A stretch of DNA of 64,000 bases from CAYPGT01 sp964512985 (GTDB taxonomy: Bacteria; Cyanobacteriota; Vampirovibrionia; LMEP-6097). The stretch's first letter is position 1. Each line of letters begins with the position of its first letter. The position numbers and the translations under genes are program-made. The notes under the pieces are model-generated. The model saw nothing but the letters and a program-made list of their open reading frames with translations, was not told where the DNA came from and did not search any database. The stretch lies in NCBI GenBank assembly GCA_964512985.1, contig CAZELI010000001.1, forward strand, positions 62,001 through 126,000, read 5' to 3'. Shown here piece by piece: positions 1 through 8,053 of the stretch.

Positions 1-248
1 TTTATAAAATTACTAATTACTGATGGTAAGTAAGATCCAGTGGTAATTCTGGTCAGAGTTTTAATCAGATCAAAAAATAAGCCTACAAAAAAAGAACGCT
101 CCTCAAGTGAAGGAGCGTTCTTTGGTTTAGAAATAGCTGGTGCCGTGTTTGTTTGAACCTTGGCACGATCAAAGTTAGCTGGGGCCGTACTATGTTTGCT
201 AGCACCCGAGCTAGTCGAGACTGGAGATGATTGGATTGTTGTTGACAC
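1..248 (-). CDS. Possible partial hypothetical protein (runs off left edge)
   Basis: The minus strand is open for 82 codons from a GTG at 248-246 to the window edge. The nearest upstream in-frame stop is a TAG at 281-279, and there is no ATG. The translation begins with a Ser/Thr/Pro/Ala-rich stretch of about 45 residues that looks disordered, followed by a more ordered hydrophobic segment containing SLEERSFFVGLFFDLIK. No clear Shine-Dalgarno precedes the GTG. I do not recognise a family. A 13-bp hairpin (91-123) lies inside the frame, so the alternative is that this is non-coding DNA with a terminator. Confidence is low because the C-terminus is not visible. Confidence 0.35.
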   Translation of the reverse strand, partial: MSTTIQSSPVSTSSGASKHSTAPANFDRAKVQTNTAPAISKPKNAPSLEERSFFVGLFFDLIKTLTRITTGSYLPSVISNFI

Positions 249-329
249 AGTATCTGTTAATACGCTTCGCTTATAATTCTAAAATAACATGACGTGTTTG
301 TGCTTTAAATCCTTCTCATATTGACAAAT

Positions 330-1181
330 TTAAAAGTGATTATATATTTCGCTTTTACTTAATTTTTCATTTTTATTTAAAATATAGACAGTGGGCAGGT
401 TCTGTGTCATTTTTACTTCGCCAATTTGAGTGAAATTTAGGGGTATTTGCTCAAAACATCCTAATAATTCGTAATCTTCACCCCCATACAAAGCTAAAGA
501 TAAGTCGATGTTATTGTCTTTGGGAATTAGGTCTGGATCAAGCTCTATGTCTACCTTACTTTGTTCAACAATAGCATAAAGCGCCTGTGCTAGCCCGTCA
601 CTGGTGTCCATTAAGGCGCCCCGCTTATTATTCAGAAAAATACCCTGGGCTTCTTTAAGGCGGGGCTGAGGACGTAAATGAGAAAAGTGTCCACCTGGGG
701 TGCTATTACCAAACTTACCTGTCACGCAAACCTTGTCTCCAGGCTGTGCGGTGCTACGTAATAGTGGTTGGGCAGCTTTACCAATTATAGAGATAGAAAT
801 AAAAGTGTCCGTTTTTGAGGCGGTGATATCCCCACCGATGACTTGAGGATTACCAAATTTCCTCGCGCATTCATTTAATCCTGTGTAGAATCCTCTCACC
901 CATTCTTCTTTATTAGGAATCTGCTTACTTAATGATAGTCCTACTAATACCCATAGTGGCTCGCCTGCCATGGCTGCTATATCTGAAATATTGACAGCGA
1001 GTGCTTTCCAACCGATGTCTTCAGGACTAAAATAATCTTGCGAGAAATGCACTCCCTCAATAAAATTATCGACGCTAAATAAATAATTAGTTCCAGCTAT
1101 ATCAATCACCGCACAATCATCACCGATCTTAGAAGGATCTGGTAGAAGGGATTTGATGAGCTTGATTAATGTTTCTTCCAT
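330..1181 (-). CDS. thiL: Thiamine-monophosphate kinase ThiL
   Basis: Phosphorylates thiamine monophosphate to thiamine pyrophosphate in the cytosol, the last step of cofactor synthesis. At 283 residues it is somewhat shorter than the E. coli enzyme (about 325). The N-terminal GDDCAV metal/nucleotide motif (about residues 21-26), the GVHF segment, GWKALAVNISDIAAM (about 57-71) and the IGGDITAS segment (about 116-123) are all typical of the PurM/ThiL fold, as is LMDTSDGLAQAL in the C-terminal half. Its ATG overlaps the stop of the upstream YihY gene by one base (TAATG), so the two are probably translationally coupled. The TPP it would produce is the cofactor of the enzyme at 20337-22202. Confidence 0.93.
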   Translation of the reverse strand: MEETLIKLIKSLLPDPSKIGDDCAVIDIAGTNYLFSVDNFIEGVHFSQDYFSPEDIGWKALAVNISDIAAMAGEPLWVLVGLSLSKQIPNKEEWVRGFYTGLNECARKFGNPQVIGGDITASKTDTFISISIIGKAAQPLLRSTAQPGDKVCVTGKFGNSTPGGHFSHLRPQPRLKEAQGIFLNNKRGALMDTSDGLAQALYAIVEQSKVDIELDPDLIPKDNNIDLSLALYGGEDYELLGCFEQIPLNFTQIGEVKMTQNLPTVYILNKNEKLSKSEIYNHF

Positions 1182-2029
1182 TACAAATTCTTCAACACTA
1201 ATATTTCACTGCCTTTGGTTTCAAACTCAATGGCACACTCCGCGCCCACAAGTAAGATCTGAATAGTGTAATAAACCCAAAACATTAACATTACTAAAGA
1301 TCCCATTGAACCATAGAAATCAATAATCATGCTTAGGGAGAGAGACAGAGCGATGATATATTTACCGATTTCAAAGAGTACTGTTGCTACAGCAGTTCCG
1401 ACTAAGGCTGATGTCCATTGGATTCTACGGTTCGGTAAGAATTTATACGTAATTAGCAGTATTGCGCCTAGAATCATTGTAGAAGCCAGGTTGTTAAGAG
1501 TATGCAGTAATCCAATATCAGGGAAGTCATCATGAAACTGCAAACTTATTTTATTAAGAGTGAAGTTGATTATTAGAGTTATAAAAATCAATAGGCAAGT
1601 GAGAGTTACAAAGATAAATGAAAGTGCTTGCTGCTCAAGAAAGCTTTTAATTTTACTTTTTTGGGTTTCTGTTTTGACTCTGTAGATGCGATTGAGAGCG
1701 GTGTTTAGTTCCGTAAAGATCTTAGCTGAGGCATAGAAAAGAAGTAAGAAACTTATTATAGAATTAGTTAAATTGAAGTTTGCTGAATTGTTGAAGATGT
1801 CTTGTATCGCAATAATTATTTCTGGACCAGTGAAGTTTTCCATCCATTCGAGCATAAGTTTCTCTACATGCTCTTTATGGAAGATGAGAGTCGCAAAGTT
1901 AAGACAGAGAAACAACAGCGGCGGGAAGGAAAATAGCGTATGAAAGGTTATCGCTGCAGCTTTATCAGAATTAGCATTAAAGAACCAATTCTGAATAATC
2001 CTGGTCAAAAATTTTGGTTGTTTTGGCAT
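1181..2029 (-). CDS. YihY/BrkB family inner-membrane protein
   Basis: A 282-residue polytopic membrane protein. The start NWFFNANSDKAAAITFHTLFSFPPLLFL (about 15-42) is the family hallmark, with the usual small-residue pattern before the first helix. About six hydrophobic segments follow. The segment GSMGSLVMLMFWVYYTIQILLVGAE near the C-terminus is also characteristic of the YihY/UPF0761 family. The family was once called ribonuclease BN or BrkB, but its real function is unsettled; transport or envelope roles have been proposed. It is the first gene of a two-gene unit with thiL, linked by a one-base stop/start overlap. Confidence 0.85.
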   Translation of the reverse strand: MPKQPKFLTRIIQNWFFNANSDKAAAITFHTLFSFPPLLFLCLNFATLIFHKEHVEKLMLEWMENFTGPEIIIAIQDIFNNSANFNLTNSIISFLLLFYASAKIFTELNTALNRIYRVKTETQKSKIKSFLEQQALSFIFVTLTCLLIFITLIINFTLNKISLQFHDDFPDIGLLHTLNNLASTMILGAILLITYKFLPNRRIQWTSALVGTAVATVLFEIGKYIIALSLSLSMIIDFYGSMGSLVMLMFWVYYTIQILLVGAECAIEFETKGSEILVLKNL

Positions 2030-2084
2030 TGGAGTTAATAACTATTTTACATCACTAATCTGAAGTTTATTTTGAGCATCTGCT

Positions 2085-2468
2085 ATGATTATTTTGATGC
2101 AAATTCACGACCCAAAAACTAGAAGAGAAGCTGGCTTACCTCCACTAGATCGAAAGTTACCACCGAGGCCTATGTCATGGACATCTAGAGCAAGAGTAGC
2201 ATTAGCGTCAACTATGTTAAGTCTAGCTACTTTGCAAGCTCAGCCAGAAAGTACTTCTACAAGAGAATTGCACCAACCACAACCAACAGCACCAGAAAGA
2301 GGTTACGAACCCATACCACAAAAAGCCCGTCCTTCAGTAATACCTGCTCCTGAACCAGCTACGCTTCATCAAGAACCAGCACCAGCCAAGAAATCAATCT
2401 TACTACTGCCAATATTGCCTTTACCAGTGCCTAAGCAAGTGATGGAAGTAAACTATGAATTAACTTAG
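2085..2468 (+). CDS. Hypothetical proline-rich protein, possibly exported
   Basis: A 127-residue ORF of unknown function. After a basic, proline-rich start of about 33 residues there is one moderately hydrophobic stretch (VALASTMLSLATLQA, about 37-51) followed by AQPES, which could be a signal peptide with a long n-region or a weak membrane anchor. The remainder is rich in Pro, Glu and Ala (PAPEPATLHQEPAPAKK) and looks disordered, ending in the hydrophobic segment SILLLPILPLPVPK. An internal ATG at 2097 is an alternative start. It is divergent from the YihY gene. Codon use resembles neighbouring genes, but no family is recognised. Confidence 0.5.
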   Translation: MIILMQIHDPKTRREAGLPPLDRKLPPRPMSWTSRARVALASTMLSLATLQAQPESTSTRELHQPQPTAPERGYEPIPQKARPSVIPAPEPATLHQEPAPAKKSILLLPILPLPVPKQVMEVNYELT

Positions 2469-2482
2469 TAGTTCTTACTAAC

Positions 2483-3142
2483 TCAGTTTATTGCGTGTCG
2501 GATAGTTTCAAAATCTACAGGCTGGGCTTTTCCATTAAAAGACCCTTGAGTTTCCCAATCAGTGTTTGATTCTGACTGAGAATCTTCGTCTTTACCACCT
2601 GTAAAGTGAGTTGGAAGATCTTCTTTTTCTTGTTCGTATTTTCCAGATAAGGTTAATTTAACGTTAGGATCTTGTTTAGAAGCTCTTGAATATATGCAAT
2701 CATCGTCTTTCCAATATCTCACAGAATATTTATCAGAGTCTTCTATAGCACCCTTTGTAAGTTTTTGACCGTCATGAAGAAGGCTTATACGTTTAGGTAA
2801 ATCTAAAGAGGCTGGATCTCCGCTACTTTGTTTCTTTAATTCAAGTTCCTTTGTCTCAGAACGAGTAAAATCATACTTTGCTTCACGTTTAATTTCGCCA
2901 TCTTCTGATTGATACATAAGTTTTATGATTCCATGATTCTTACTTTTAAAAGTCTCGTCTAAGGCTGCGAATAAATCTGTAAATCTTGTTAGTTCTTGGT
3001 TAAACAGACTCTTTGCTTTGGTCCTTCTATCAGCTGAAGCTCTACCTTCAAGAGGTAAAGATTCAGACCTAGCTTGAACCCAAGATTTTGCATTTAAGAA
3101 GTTTAAGTTTATTTTTAAGTTTATTGGAGGAGTTTTATTCAT
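2483..3142 (-). CDS. Hypothetical protein, soluble, charged
   Basis: A 219-residue protein with no recognisable domain and no signal peptide or membrane segment. It is rich in Lys, Glu, Asp and Ser. The middle (about residues 75-170) has alternating hydrophobic residues compatible with beta structure, and the C-terminal 50 residues are polar and probably disordered. It converges with the ORF at 2085-2468 and is divergent from coaD. The length without stops in AT-rich DNA and the ordinary codon use argue for a real gene. It could be a lineage-specific protein. Confidence 0.65.
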   Translation of the reverse strand: MNKTPPINLKINLNFLNAKSWVQARSESLPLEGRASADRRTKAKSLFNQELTRFTDLFAALDETFKSKNHGIIKLMYQSEDGEIKREAKYDFTRSETKELELKKQSSGDPASLDLPKRISLLHDGQKLTKGAIEDSDKYSVRYWKDDDCIYSRASKQDPNVKLTLSGKYEQEKEDLPTHFTGGKDEDSQSESNTDWETQGSFNGKAQPVDFETIRHAIN

Positions 3143-3193
3143 ACTTTTATATTAAACTAATCCTTAATAAAATTGCAATACCTACGCTATCAT

Positions 3194-3679
3194 ATGTCTA
3201 TGCGTGCGATTTACCCTGGCAGTTTTGATCCACTTACCTTAGGACATTTGGATATTATTCAGCGGGCTTCGAAGATTTTTGATCAAGTTCTGGTGCTTAT
3301 ATCGGAGAATCCTGATAAATCAGGTCATATTAAGATTGCAGATCGTATTAAGCTTATAGAAGAAGCAACTAAGAACCTAGACAATATACAGGTCGGTTCC
3401 CATTTGGGTTTAACAGTGGACTATGCTAAAAAACATAAATTCCATGTGCTTGTTAGAGGTATTAGAGCAGCGTCGGATTTTGAAACGGAGCTGGAGATGT
3501 CCCAAATTAACCATAGTCTCTCAGATGGACTAGAGACTGTATTTCTTATGACTAGCCCTGAATATTCGTTTATTAGAGCTAGTAGAGTTTGGGAATTAAT
3601 GGAGTTTGGTGGTGATTTGGGAGTATTAGTACCAAATAATGTCAAGAAATATCTAATACGTAAAACACCTCAGCGGTGA
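3194..3679 (+). CDS. coaD: Phosphopantetheine adenylyltransferase CoaD
   Basis: Transfers AMP from ATP to 4'-phosphopantetheine, the penultimate step of coenzyme A synthesis. The nucleotidyltransferase signature is at the start (IYPGSFDPLTLGHLDII, with the TxGH-type motif as TLGH). LVRGIRAASDFETELEMSQIN in the middle and the C-terminal SFIRASRVWELMEFGGDL are also family-typical. The start is set at the ATG at 3194 (MSMRAIYPG), giving 161 residues, close to the usual 160. The frame is open to 3173, but that would add seven non-conserved residues. It is followed after 57 bases by a coiled-coil gene. Confidence 0.95.
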   Translation: MSMRAIYPGSFDPLTLGHLDIIQRASKIFDQVLVLISENPDKSGHIKIADRIKLIEEATKNLDNIQVGSHLGLTVDYAKKHKFHVLVRGIRAASDFETELEMSQINHSLSDGLETVFLMTSPEYSFIRASRVWELMEFGGDLGVLVPNNVKKYLIRKTPQR

Positions 3680-3736
3680 TATACTATATAACGTCATTAT
3701 TGGGGAAATTTTGTTCCTGGGAGCTGAGGAGAATTT

Positions 3737-4348
3737 GTGGATATTTACGAAAAAATTGATGAAATAGGAGAATACATTGATCAAGCTAAAATTATCCCTA
3801 TTATTAATCAAAAACTCCTTGATGTAGATTATCTTATGAAGTCGCTTGAGGAGCTTTATGCCTCTGTCCCAGCTGAAGTTAAGCAAGCTAAAGAATTTAT
3901 TTCTAAGTTAAAAGAGCGCGAAGAAGAATTAGAAAGACACGCTAAGGAATTAATGGAGCGCACTAAGGCTGAATGTGAGCGGTTAATGACTATTGCTCAA
4001 GCCGAGTCTAGGAGACTGATTGATAATCATGAGATCAGATCTATGGCAGAAGATCAAGCACGCCAAATTCAAACTCAGGTTATAGAACAAATAGAATACA
4101 TGCGTAACGAAGCCAGTCTAGAAATAGAACAGATTAGAAGAGAGTCATTAGATAAGGCTCGTGAGCTAGAAGATGCTGCTGTTAAGCAATCAAGAAAGGT
4201 TAGAGTTGAGGCCGATCAATATGCTGATGAGGTTTTGACACATATAGAATCGACACTTACACAAATTCAAGCGATTAGTAAGAACAGTCGTAAATACTTT
4301 GTGAACCATAGAGAGCAGGATATACTCGAAAGATCGAGCATGAACTAA
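3737..4348 (+). CDS. DivIVA-like coiled-coil protein downstream of coaD
   Basis: A 203-residue protein that is almost entirely alpha-helical coiled coil (about residues 50-180, rich in Glu, Lys, Arg and Gln), with a short N-terminal region containing LLDVDYLMKSLEELYASVP. It has no membrane segment. The start is GTG at 3737, supported by GAGGAG at 3726-3731. It resembles the ATP-synthase-b-like or DivIVA-domain proteins that follow coaD in many cyanobacterial genomes; I use this from general knowledge and could not align it. The likely role is structural (cell pole, division or envelope scaffolding), but this is unproven. Confidence 0.75.
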   Translation: MDIYEKIDEIGEYIDQAKIIPIINQKLLDVDYLMKSLEELYASVPAEVKQAKEFISKLKEREEELERHAKELMERTKAECERLMTIAQAESRRLIDNHEIRSMAEDQARQIQTQVIEQIEYMRNEASLEIEQIRRESLDKARELEDAAVKQSRKVRVEADQYADEVLTHIESTLTQIQAISKNSRKYFVNHREQDILERSSMN

Positions 4349-4412
4349 ATCTTAAATAATTGTTTCTTATAGCAATCTAAAAGCCAATTTGCTAGTATCT
4401 TACATGCACTAA

Positions 4413-4487
4413 GCGGAAGTGGCTCAGTGGTAGAGCATTTCCTTGCCAAGGAAAGGGTCGTGAGTTCGAATCTCATCTTCCGCTCCA
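4413..4487 (+). tRNA. tRNA-Gly (GCC)
   Basis: Complete cloverleaf. The acceptor GCGGAAG pairs with CTTCCGC, the D-arm is GGCTCAGTGGTAGAGC, and the anticodon stem-loop TTCCTTGCCAAGGAA gives anticodon GCC. The T-arm contains GTTCGAATC. The discriminator base is T, as usual for bacterial tRNA-Gly, and CCA is encoded. Fragments of its T-arm and 3' end recur 80-150 bases downstream. Confidence 0.96.
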
Positions 4488-4489
4488 TT

Positions 4490-4646
4490 TTCTTACAGAA
4501 TCCTTTTGTAAGAAACAAAAAATTTCCTATGGAAATTTTTTGGGAGTTCGAATCTCAAGGCGACTTCGTCGCCTATTTCCGGGTCTCTGGTTCTCAATTT
4601 GAGTTATCCAGTGAGCGCTCCGGAAGAATCCGCTCCATTTTCTCTT
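4490..4646. repeat. Hairpin array with tRNA-Gly 3'-end remnant
   Basis: Directly after the tRNA there are three consecutive perfect hairpins: 4490-4514 (8-bp stem), 4517-4541 (11-bp stem, loop TAT) and 4558-4574 (7-bp stem, loop TTC). Between the second and third sits a 14-base exact copy of the tRNA T-arm (GAGTTCGAATCTCA, 4544-4557), and at 4630-4643 a 14-base exact copy of the tRNA 3' end with following bases (CCGCTCCATTTTCT). In this second copy the two tRNA pieces are about 68 bases further apart than in the tRNA. It looks like a partial tandem duplication of the tRNA later interrupted by palindromic DNA. Confidence 0.7.
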
Positions 4647-4722
4647 AAGTAAGGCAGCCCGAAAGAATTGAAGGCAGGACGGGCTTTAAAGGGTTCTGTG
4701 CTTTCAAAAAGGTAAATAAAAA

Positions 4723-5811
4723 ATGACAACAGAAAATTTAGTAGATTTAGACAAGGAGTTTGCAAGGTTATTAGACAAGACCCAAGCAGCTTCTACTTTC
4801 CAAGTAGGCCAAATTATCCAAGGTAAGGTAATTCAGTTTGAAAAGGAAGGTGCGCTAATAGATACTGGCACTAAGGCTGAAGCGTTTCTACCTTACAAAG
4901 AAGTTAGTAATAGAGAAGATCATCTCAAGCCAGAAGATGTAATTCAGGTTGGTAACGACTACGAGTTTTATGTATTGAAAGAAGCTGGAGACAAGAATCC
5001 TCTTTTAGTTTCTTATAAGAGAGTTGCTCAAGCACGTGGATGGGTACGTTTAGAAGAGTTGAGAACTAAGGATGAAAGCATTGAAGGAGAGGTTGTTGCT
5101 CTTGTTAAAGGTGGAATTGTTGTAGAGTCTTATGGTGTTAGAGGTTTCATTCCTGCTTCGCAATTGCGTTTGCGCGGAGAAGCTAACAATGCTAAAGGTT
5201 CTAAGATTGAGTTTAAGATTCTTGAGTTAGATAAGCGTAAAGGTAAACTTATTTGTTCTCAGAAGATTGCATTAGAAGACGAGAAGTCTGGCTTAAGAGA
5301 TAAAGCTATCAACGAATTAGAGATAGGACAAGTGATTTCTGGTGAAGTTGTGAGAGTTGCTGAGTTTGGAGCATTCATTGATATCGGTGGTATAGATGGT
5401 TTACTTCCAGTCTCTGAGATCTCTTGGAGACGTATTGCTCACCCTCGTGAAGTAGTGAGTAACGGTGATAAGATCTCTGTTAAGATCCTCAAGATTGATA
5501 AAGCTACTAAGAAGATTTCACTTAGCTATAAGCGTCTTCAACCAGATCCTTGGACTGAGATTGAAGGTAAGTTTGCTGAAGGCATGATCGTTAAAGGTAG
5601 AGTTGTGAAGCTTGCTGTGTTTGGTGTATTCGTAGAAATATATCCAGGTGTAGAAGCGCTTCTTCCAGTGTCAGAGATTACTGATGATGAGGAAGATCCA
5701 GCACCAGATCATTACTTGAAGCCTGAAGATGAAGTAGAAGTTCTTATTAAGAAGTTCTCTCCGTACGAAAGACGTATTAGTCTGTCACTTAAAGATGTAA
5801 CTCGCGGATAA
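4723..5811 (+). CDS. rpsA: 30S ribosomal protein S1
   Basis: Binds mRNA and helps load it on the 30S subunit. The 362-residue protein has four S1 (OB-fold) repeats at about residues 24-95, 110-185, 200-270 and 285-357. The third and fourth are the best preserved, with the typical GEVVRVAEFGAFIDIGGIDG and VVKLAVFGVFVEI patterns followed by LLPVSEI. This is shorter than the six-repeat E. coli protein and closer to the short S1 of cyanobacteria and relatives. The leader contains an inverted repeat (AGCCCG 4656-4661 / CGGGCT 4680-4685). Confidence 0.93.
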   Translation: MTTENLVDLDKEFARLLDKTQAASTFQVGQIIQGKVIQFEKEGALIDTGTKAEAFLPYKEVSNREDHLKPEDVIQVGNDYEFYVLKEAGDKNPLLVSYKRVAQARGWVRLEELRTKDESIEGEVVALVKGGIVVESYGVRGFIPASQLRLRGEANNAKGSKIEFKILELDKRKGKLICSQKIALEDEKSGLRDKAINELEIGQVISGEVVRVAEFGAFIDIGGIDGLLPVSEISWRRIAHPREVVSNGDKISVKILKIDKATKKISLSYKRLQPDPWTEIEGKFAEGMIVKGRVVKLAVFGVFVEIYPGVEALLPVSEITDDEEDPAPDHYLKPEDEVEVLIKKFSPYERRISLSLKDVTRG

Positions 5812-5836
5812 TTCTATTCTTCAGAAAGTCTGTAAT

Positions 5837-5945
5837 CGTCATCCCGAGGAGTCCACGAAGTGGACGACGTCGGGATCCAGTCATAAATATAAAATATTGT
5901 AACTTTCGACTGGATTGCTACGCCGCTTCGCGGCTCGCAATGACG
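5837..5945. repeat. Intergenic palindromic repeat, GTCATNxCGAG type, copy 1
   Basis: A 109-base element whose ends are inverted (CGTCATCCCGAGGAG at the left, CTCGCAATGACG at the right). Nested inner hairpins include GTCCACGAAGTGGAC and GCCGCTTCGCGGC. Two related elements lie at 46249-46359 and 54118-54264. It has no coding potential. Similar GTCATTGCGAG-core repeats are common between genes in many bacteria and are thought to spread as small non-autonomous elements. Confidence 0.75.
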
Positions 5946-5960
5946 CTGCTAGATTAATCT

Positions 5961-6194
5961 TTAGGCAGACTGTATATTCAGTCTCGTATATAAAAAACTA
6001 TCTTCAAAAATTTTTCTATTATTATCGATAGAACGAATTGCTAGTAGTCGTTCCTTGCTTATGGCGGGTTTGAATTTATTCGCCACTCCTCTCTGAGCAA
6101 GCAGTAAATCGCTGTAGTCAACTTCGGAAGAAGAGTTAGGCTTAATTGCCAAACTCCTGAATCCCATATTAGCACCGCGAAATGCTGCTCGCAT
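5961..6194 (-). CDS. Small hypothetical protein
   Basis: A 77-residue ORF, basic and polar, with no recognised motif, membrane segment or signal peptide. An internal Met at residue 10 (MGFRSLAIKPNSS) is an alternative start. It sits between a palindromic repeat and another small minus-strand ORF. Support is limited to length and ordinary amino-acid composition, so it may be spurious or a gene remnant. Confidence 0.35.
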   Translation of the reverse strand: MRAAFRGANMGFRSLAIKPNSSSEVDYSDLLLAQRGVANKFKPAISKERLLAIRSIDNNRKIFEDSFLYTRLNIQSA

Positions 6195-6249
6195 CTTGAA
6201 CCCCCAAATAAGAACCTAATAAAAAATAATTACAAGAAACTATGTAGGA

Positions 6250-6450
6250 CTAATCGATAGCGTGGGCTTTTTGTAAATTACCCCATGCTGCCCAGGCTTT
6301 TTCTTCAAAATCAACAAGCACGTTTAATGGTGCTTTATGTTTTAAAGCTTTCTGTTTATATTCTTCTAAAATTGATTTTAAAATCGGTTTTGGAGTTTGC
6401 ATCCAACTTAACCTAGATAATTCTTTTCCACCCAATAACAATTCAGACAT
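6250..6450 (-). CDS. Small hypothetical protein
   Basis: A 66-residue, Lys- and Ala-rich, probably helical protein of unknown function. It has a good ribosome-binding site on the minus strand (AGGGGG about 8 bases before the ATG), which makes it more likely real than the neighbouring 77-residue ORF. It is divergent from the small ribbon-helix-helix gene at 6523. Confidence 0.5.
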   Translation of the reverse strand: MSELLLGGKELSRLSWMQTPKPILKSILEEYKQKALKHKAPLNVLVDFEEKAWAAWGNLQKAHAID

Positions 6451-6522
6451 CCCAAATCCCCCTTAAAAACCCTTGTCTTATCTTTATGCCCAAATTTTAG
6501 GTGTTTGTAACATAATATTACT

Positions 6523-6696
6523 ATGAAACAATCAAAAAAAAGTCTAACACTAAAGTTTGATAAAAATGTTCATGATCAACTTGTGACTACTGCTGTTTAT
6601 GAAAATAGAAGTGTGACAAATCTGGTAGAAACTTTACTTTTGCAGAAATTAGCTGAAAATAATTTTGAAACTAAATTAGAAAAAGCTAAGAAGTAA
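6523..6696 (+). CDS. Small ribbon-helix-helix-like protein
   Basis: A 57-residue ORF from ATG 6523 to TAA 6696. The pattern is a short basic beta strand (SLTLKFDKNVHDQL), then helix, turn NRSVTNLV, then helix ETLLLQKLAE. This fits the CopG/Arc-type ribbon-helix-helix DNA-binding fold. Such proteins are often antitoxins or small repressors. No toxin gene follows on this strand; the next gene is a convergent DNA methyltransferase 9 bases away. The fold call rests on pattern only. Confidence 0.6.
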   Translation: MKQSKKSLTLKFDKNVHDQLVTTAVYENRSVTNLVETLLLQKLAENNFETKLEKAKK

Positions 6697-6705
6697 TGAT
6701 ACTAG

Positions 6706-8001
6706 TTATTTTTTATACAAACAAACAACTCTATCTAATTTAAGTCCTTGATCTTCTTTCAAGAAGGCTGAGTTGTAGCAGCTGGTTCTAGGGATGTCGT
6801 CATTGATGATTAGTTCTACACTGAATCCAGTTTCTTCGGCTTCCTGAGCGATGATTTCTGCGGTGATAATTTTATATGGACCAGCTTTAGTTTTTTTAAT
6901 AACGTCACCGACTACATAGAATGCCCATCTGCCAGATTTAAGAACCTTGAAAGCTTCTTCTAAATGCTGGCGCATTGCAACTCTATATTTATCTTCGACA
7001 GCAGTGTGTAAAGTTTGTTTGTGAACTTCCTTGAAATTAAATCCTAAGAACCACTCCCTAAGCCAATTGTCCCAAGCATAAGTTTGTGCTGTGAAGTATG
7101 GGGGGCTCGTCACTATTAGATCAATGCTGTCATGTAAGCTTGTAGGTAGGTCCATTGCGGAACCAAGTATTGCTCTTCCAGGATGGGCATTCACGCCGCT
7201 AGAGAGAAGTTTCTCTGAGCGTTTGATAAGGCATTCTTTAAGATCACGATCTGGTTTCTCAAGCCCATGCTCTTTAGAGTATTTAGCGACGTAATTAGGA
7301 GCCATGCTGTAACTATGAGAACAAGGCACTGAGAGGCTTAGCTCAGATGAACCATGTATGATACCAATAATTACTCCTACCCAATATTGAGCATAACTAG
7401 CATTCTTGGATTTTTTAGCTTGCTCGAATTTAGGAGCATCGATATAACTTAGATGTCTAAATGAATAATCTTGATTAATAGCTTCTCTGAATCCCAAGAT
7501 TTGTTTAAGGACATTGTCATGATAAAAAACCTTAACTTCTTTAGGAACTGCTGCTAGATCAGCTTTGCTAGGTTGAATAAACTCAAGTTTTTGTAAATAA
7601 GCAACTGCATCATCGTGATTAATTGAGAGGGTCTTAGCTGCAGTGAGTGCATAAGCTTCTGGAGCTACATCTAATCCAATACCATGACGTTGATTTAAAC
7701 AGGCTTGCAATGCAGTAGTGCCTTTACCAGAGAATGGATCAAGGATAGTGTCACCTTGGTTACTAAAGTTTTGGATAAAGTAATCTGTTAATGCTGGTGG
7801 AAATGAACCTGATCTAGAAGCCATGCCATGCAGACTATGACCCCAATTACGTTTCTTTTCTTTCCAGGAATCATTGAGGAAATAACTACTAGTGAAGTAA
7901 CGATTTTTACGTGACTCTATATATTCTTCATCTATAAGCTCAGCTAGACCGGCTCTTAATAGTGTGGGTTTATTTTTCTTTTTAACTTGTGTTTGGGCCA
8001 C
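6706..8001 (-). CDS. DNA methyltransferase (N4-cytosine/N6-adenine type)
   Basis: A 431-residue SAM-dependent amino-methyltransferase. Motif I, DPFSGKGTT, is at residues 88-96 with acidic GLDVAPEAY following. The catalytic motif IV TSPPYF is at 298-303. The long region between them (about 130-280) may contain the target-recognition part. The last 90 residues (YKIITAEIIAQEAEETGF and after) resemble the end of the N6_N4_Mtase fold. No restriction endonuclease is recognisable next to it, so it could be a solitary epigenetic methyltransferase. The target sequence cannot be read from the protein. Confidence 0.85.
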   Translation of the reverse strand: MAQTQVKKKNKPTLLRAGLAELIDEEYIESRKNRYFTSSYFLNDSWKEKKRNWGHSLHGMASRSGSFPPALTDYFIQNFSNQGDTILDPFSGKGTTALQACLNQRHGIGLDVAPEAYALTAAKTLSINHDDAVAYLQKLEFIQPSKADLAAVPKEVKVFYHDNVLKQILGFREAINQDYSFRHLSYIDAPKFEQAKKSKNASYAQYWVGVIIGIIHGSSELSLSVPCSHSYSMAPNYVAKYSKEHGLEKPDRDLKECLIKRSEKLLSSGVNAHPGRAILGSAMDLPTSLHDSIDLIVTSPPYFTAQTYAWDNWLREWFLGFNFKEVHKQTLHTAVEDKYRVAMRQHLEEAFKVLKSGRWAFYVVGDVIKKTKAGPYKIITAEIIAQEAEETGFSVELIINDDIPRTSCYNSAFLKEDQGLKLDRVVCLYKK

Positions 8002-8053
8002 AAATATATTAGTCGTTCATTGGGCCCACAGTGTTCCTGGGAACAATTTTTAA

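Noticed and set aside
242..277. TTGACA and TATAAT boxes on the plus strand
   Set aside because: The spacer is 24 bases instead of about 17 and no plus-strand gene follows.
4544..4643. Second functional tRNA after tRNA-Gly
   Set aside because: Only T-arm and acceptor 3' fragments are present; no D-arm or anticodon arm can be folded.
4427..4648. 73-residue plus-strand ORF
   Set aside because: It runs through tRNA-Gly and the downstream hairpins; it is a chance frame.
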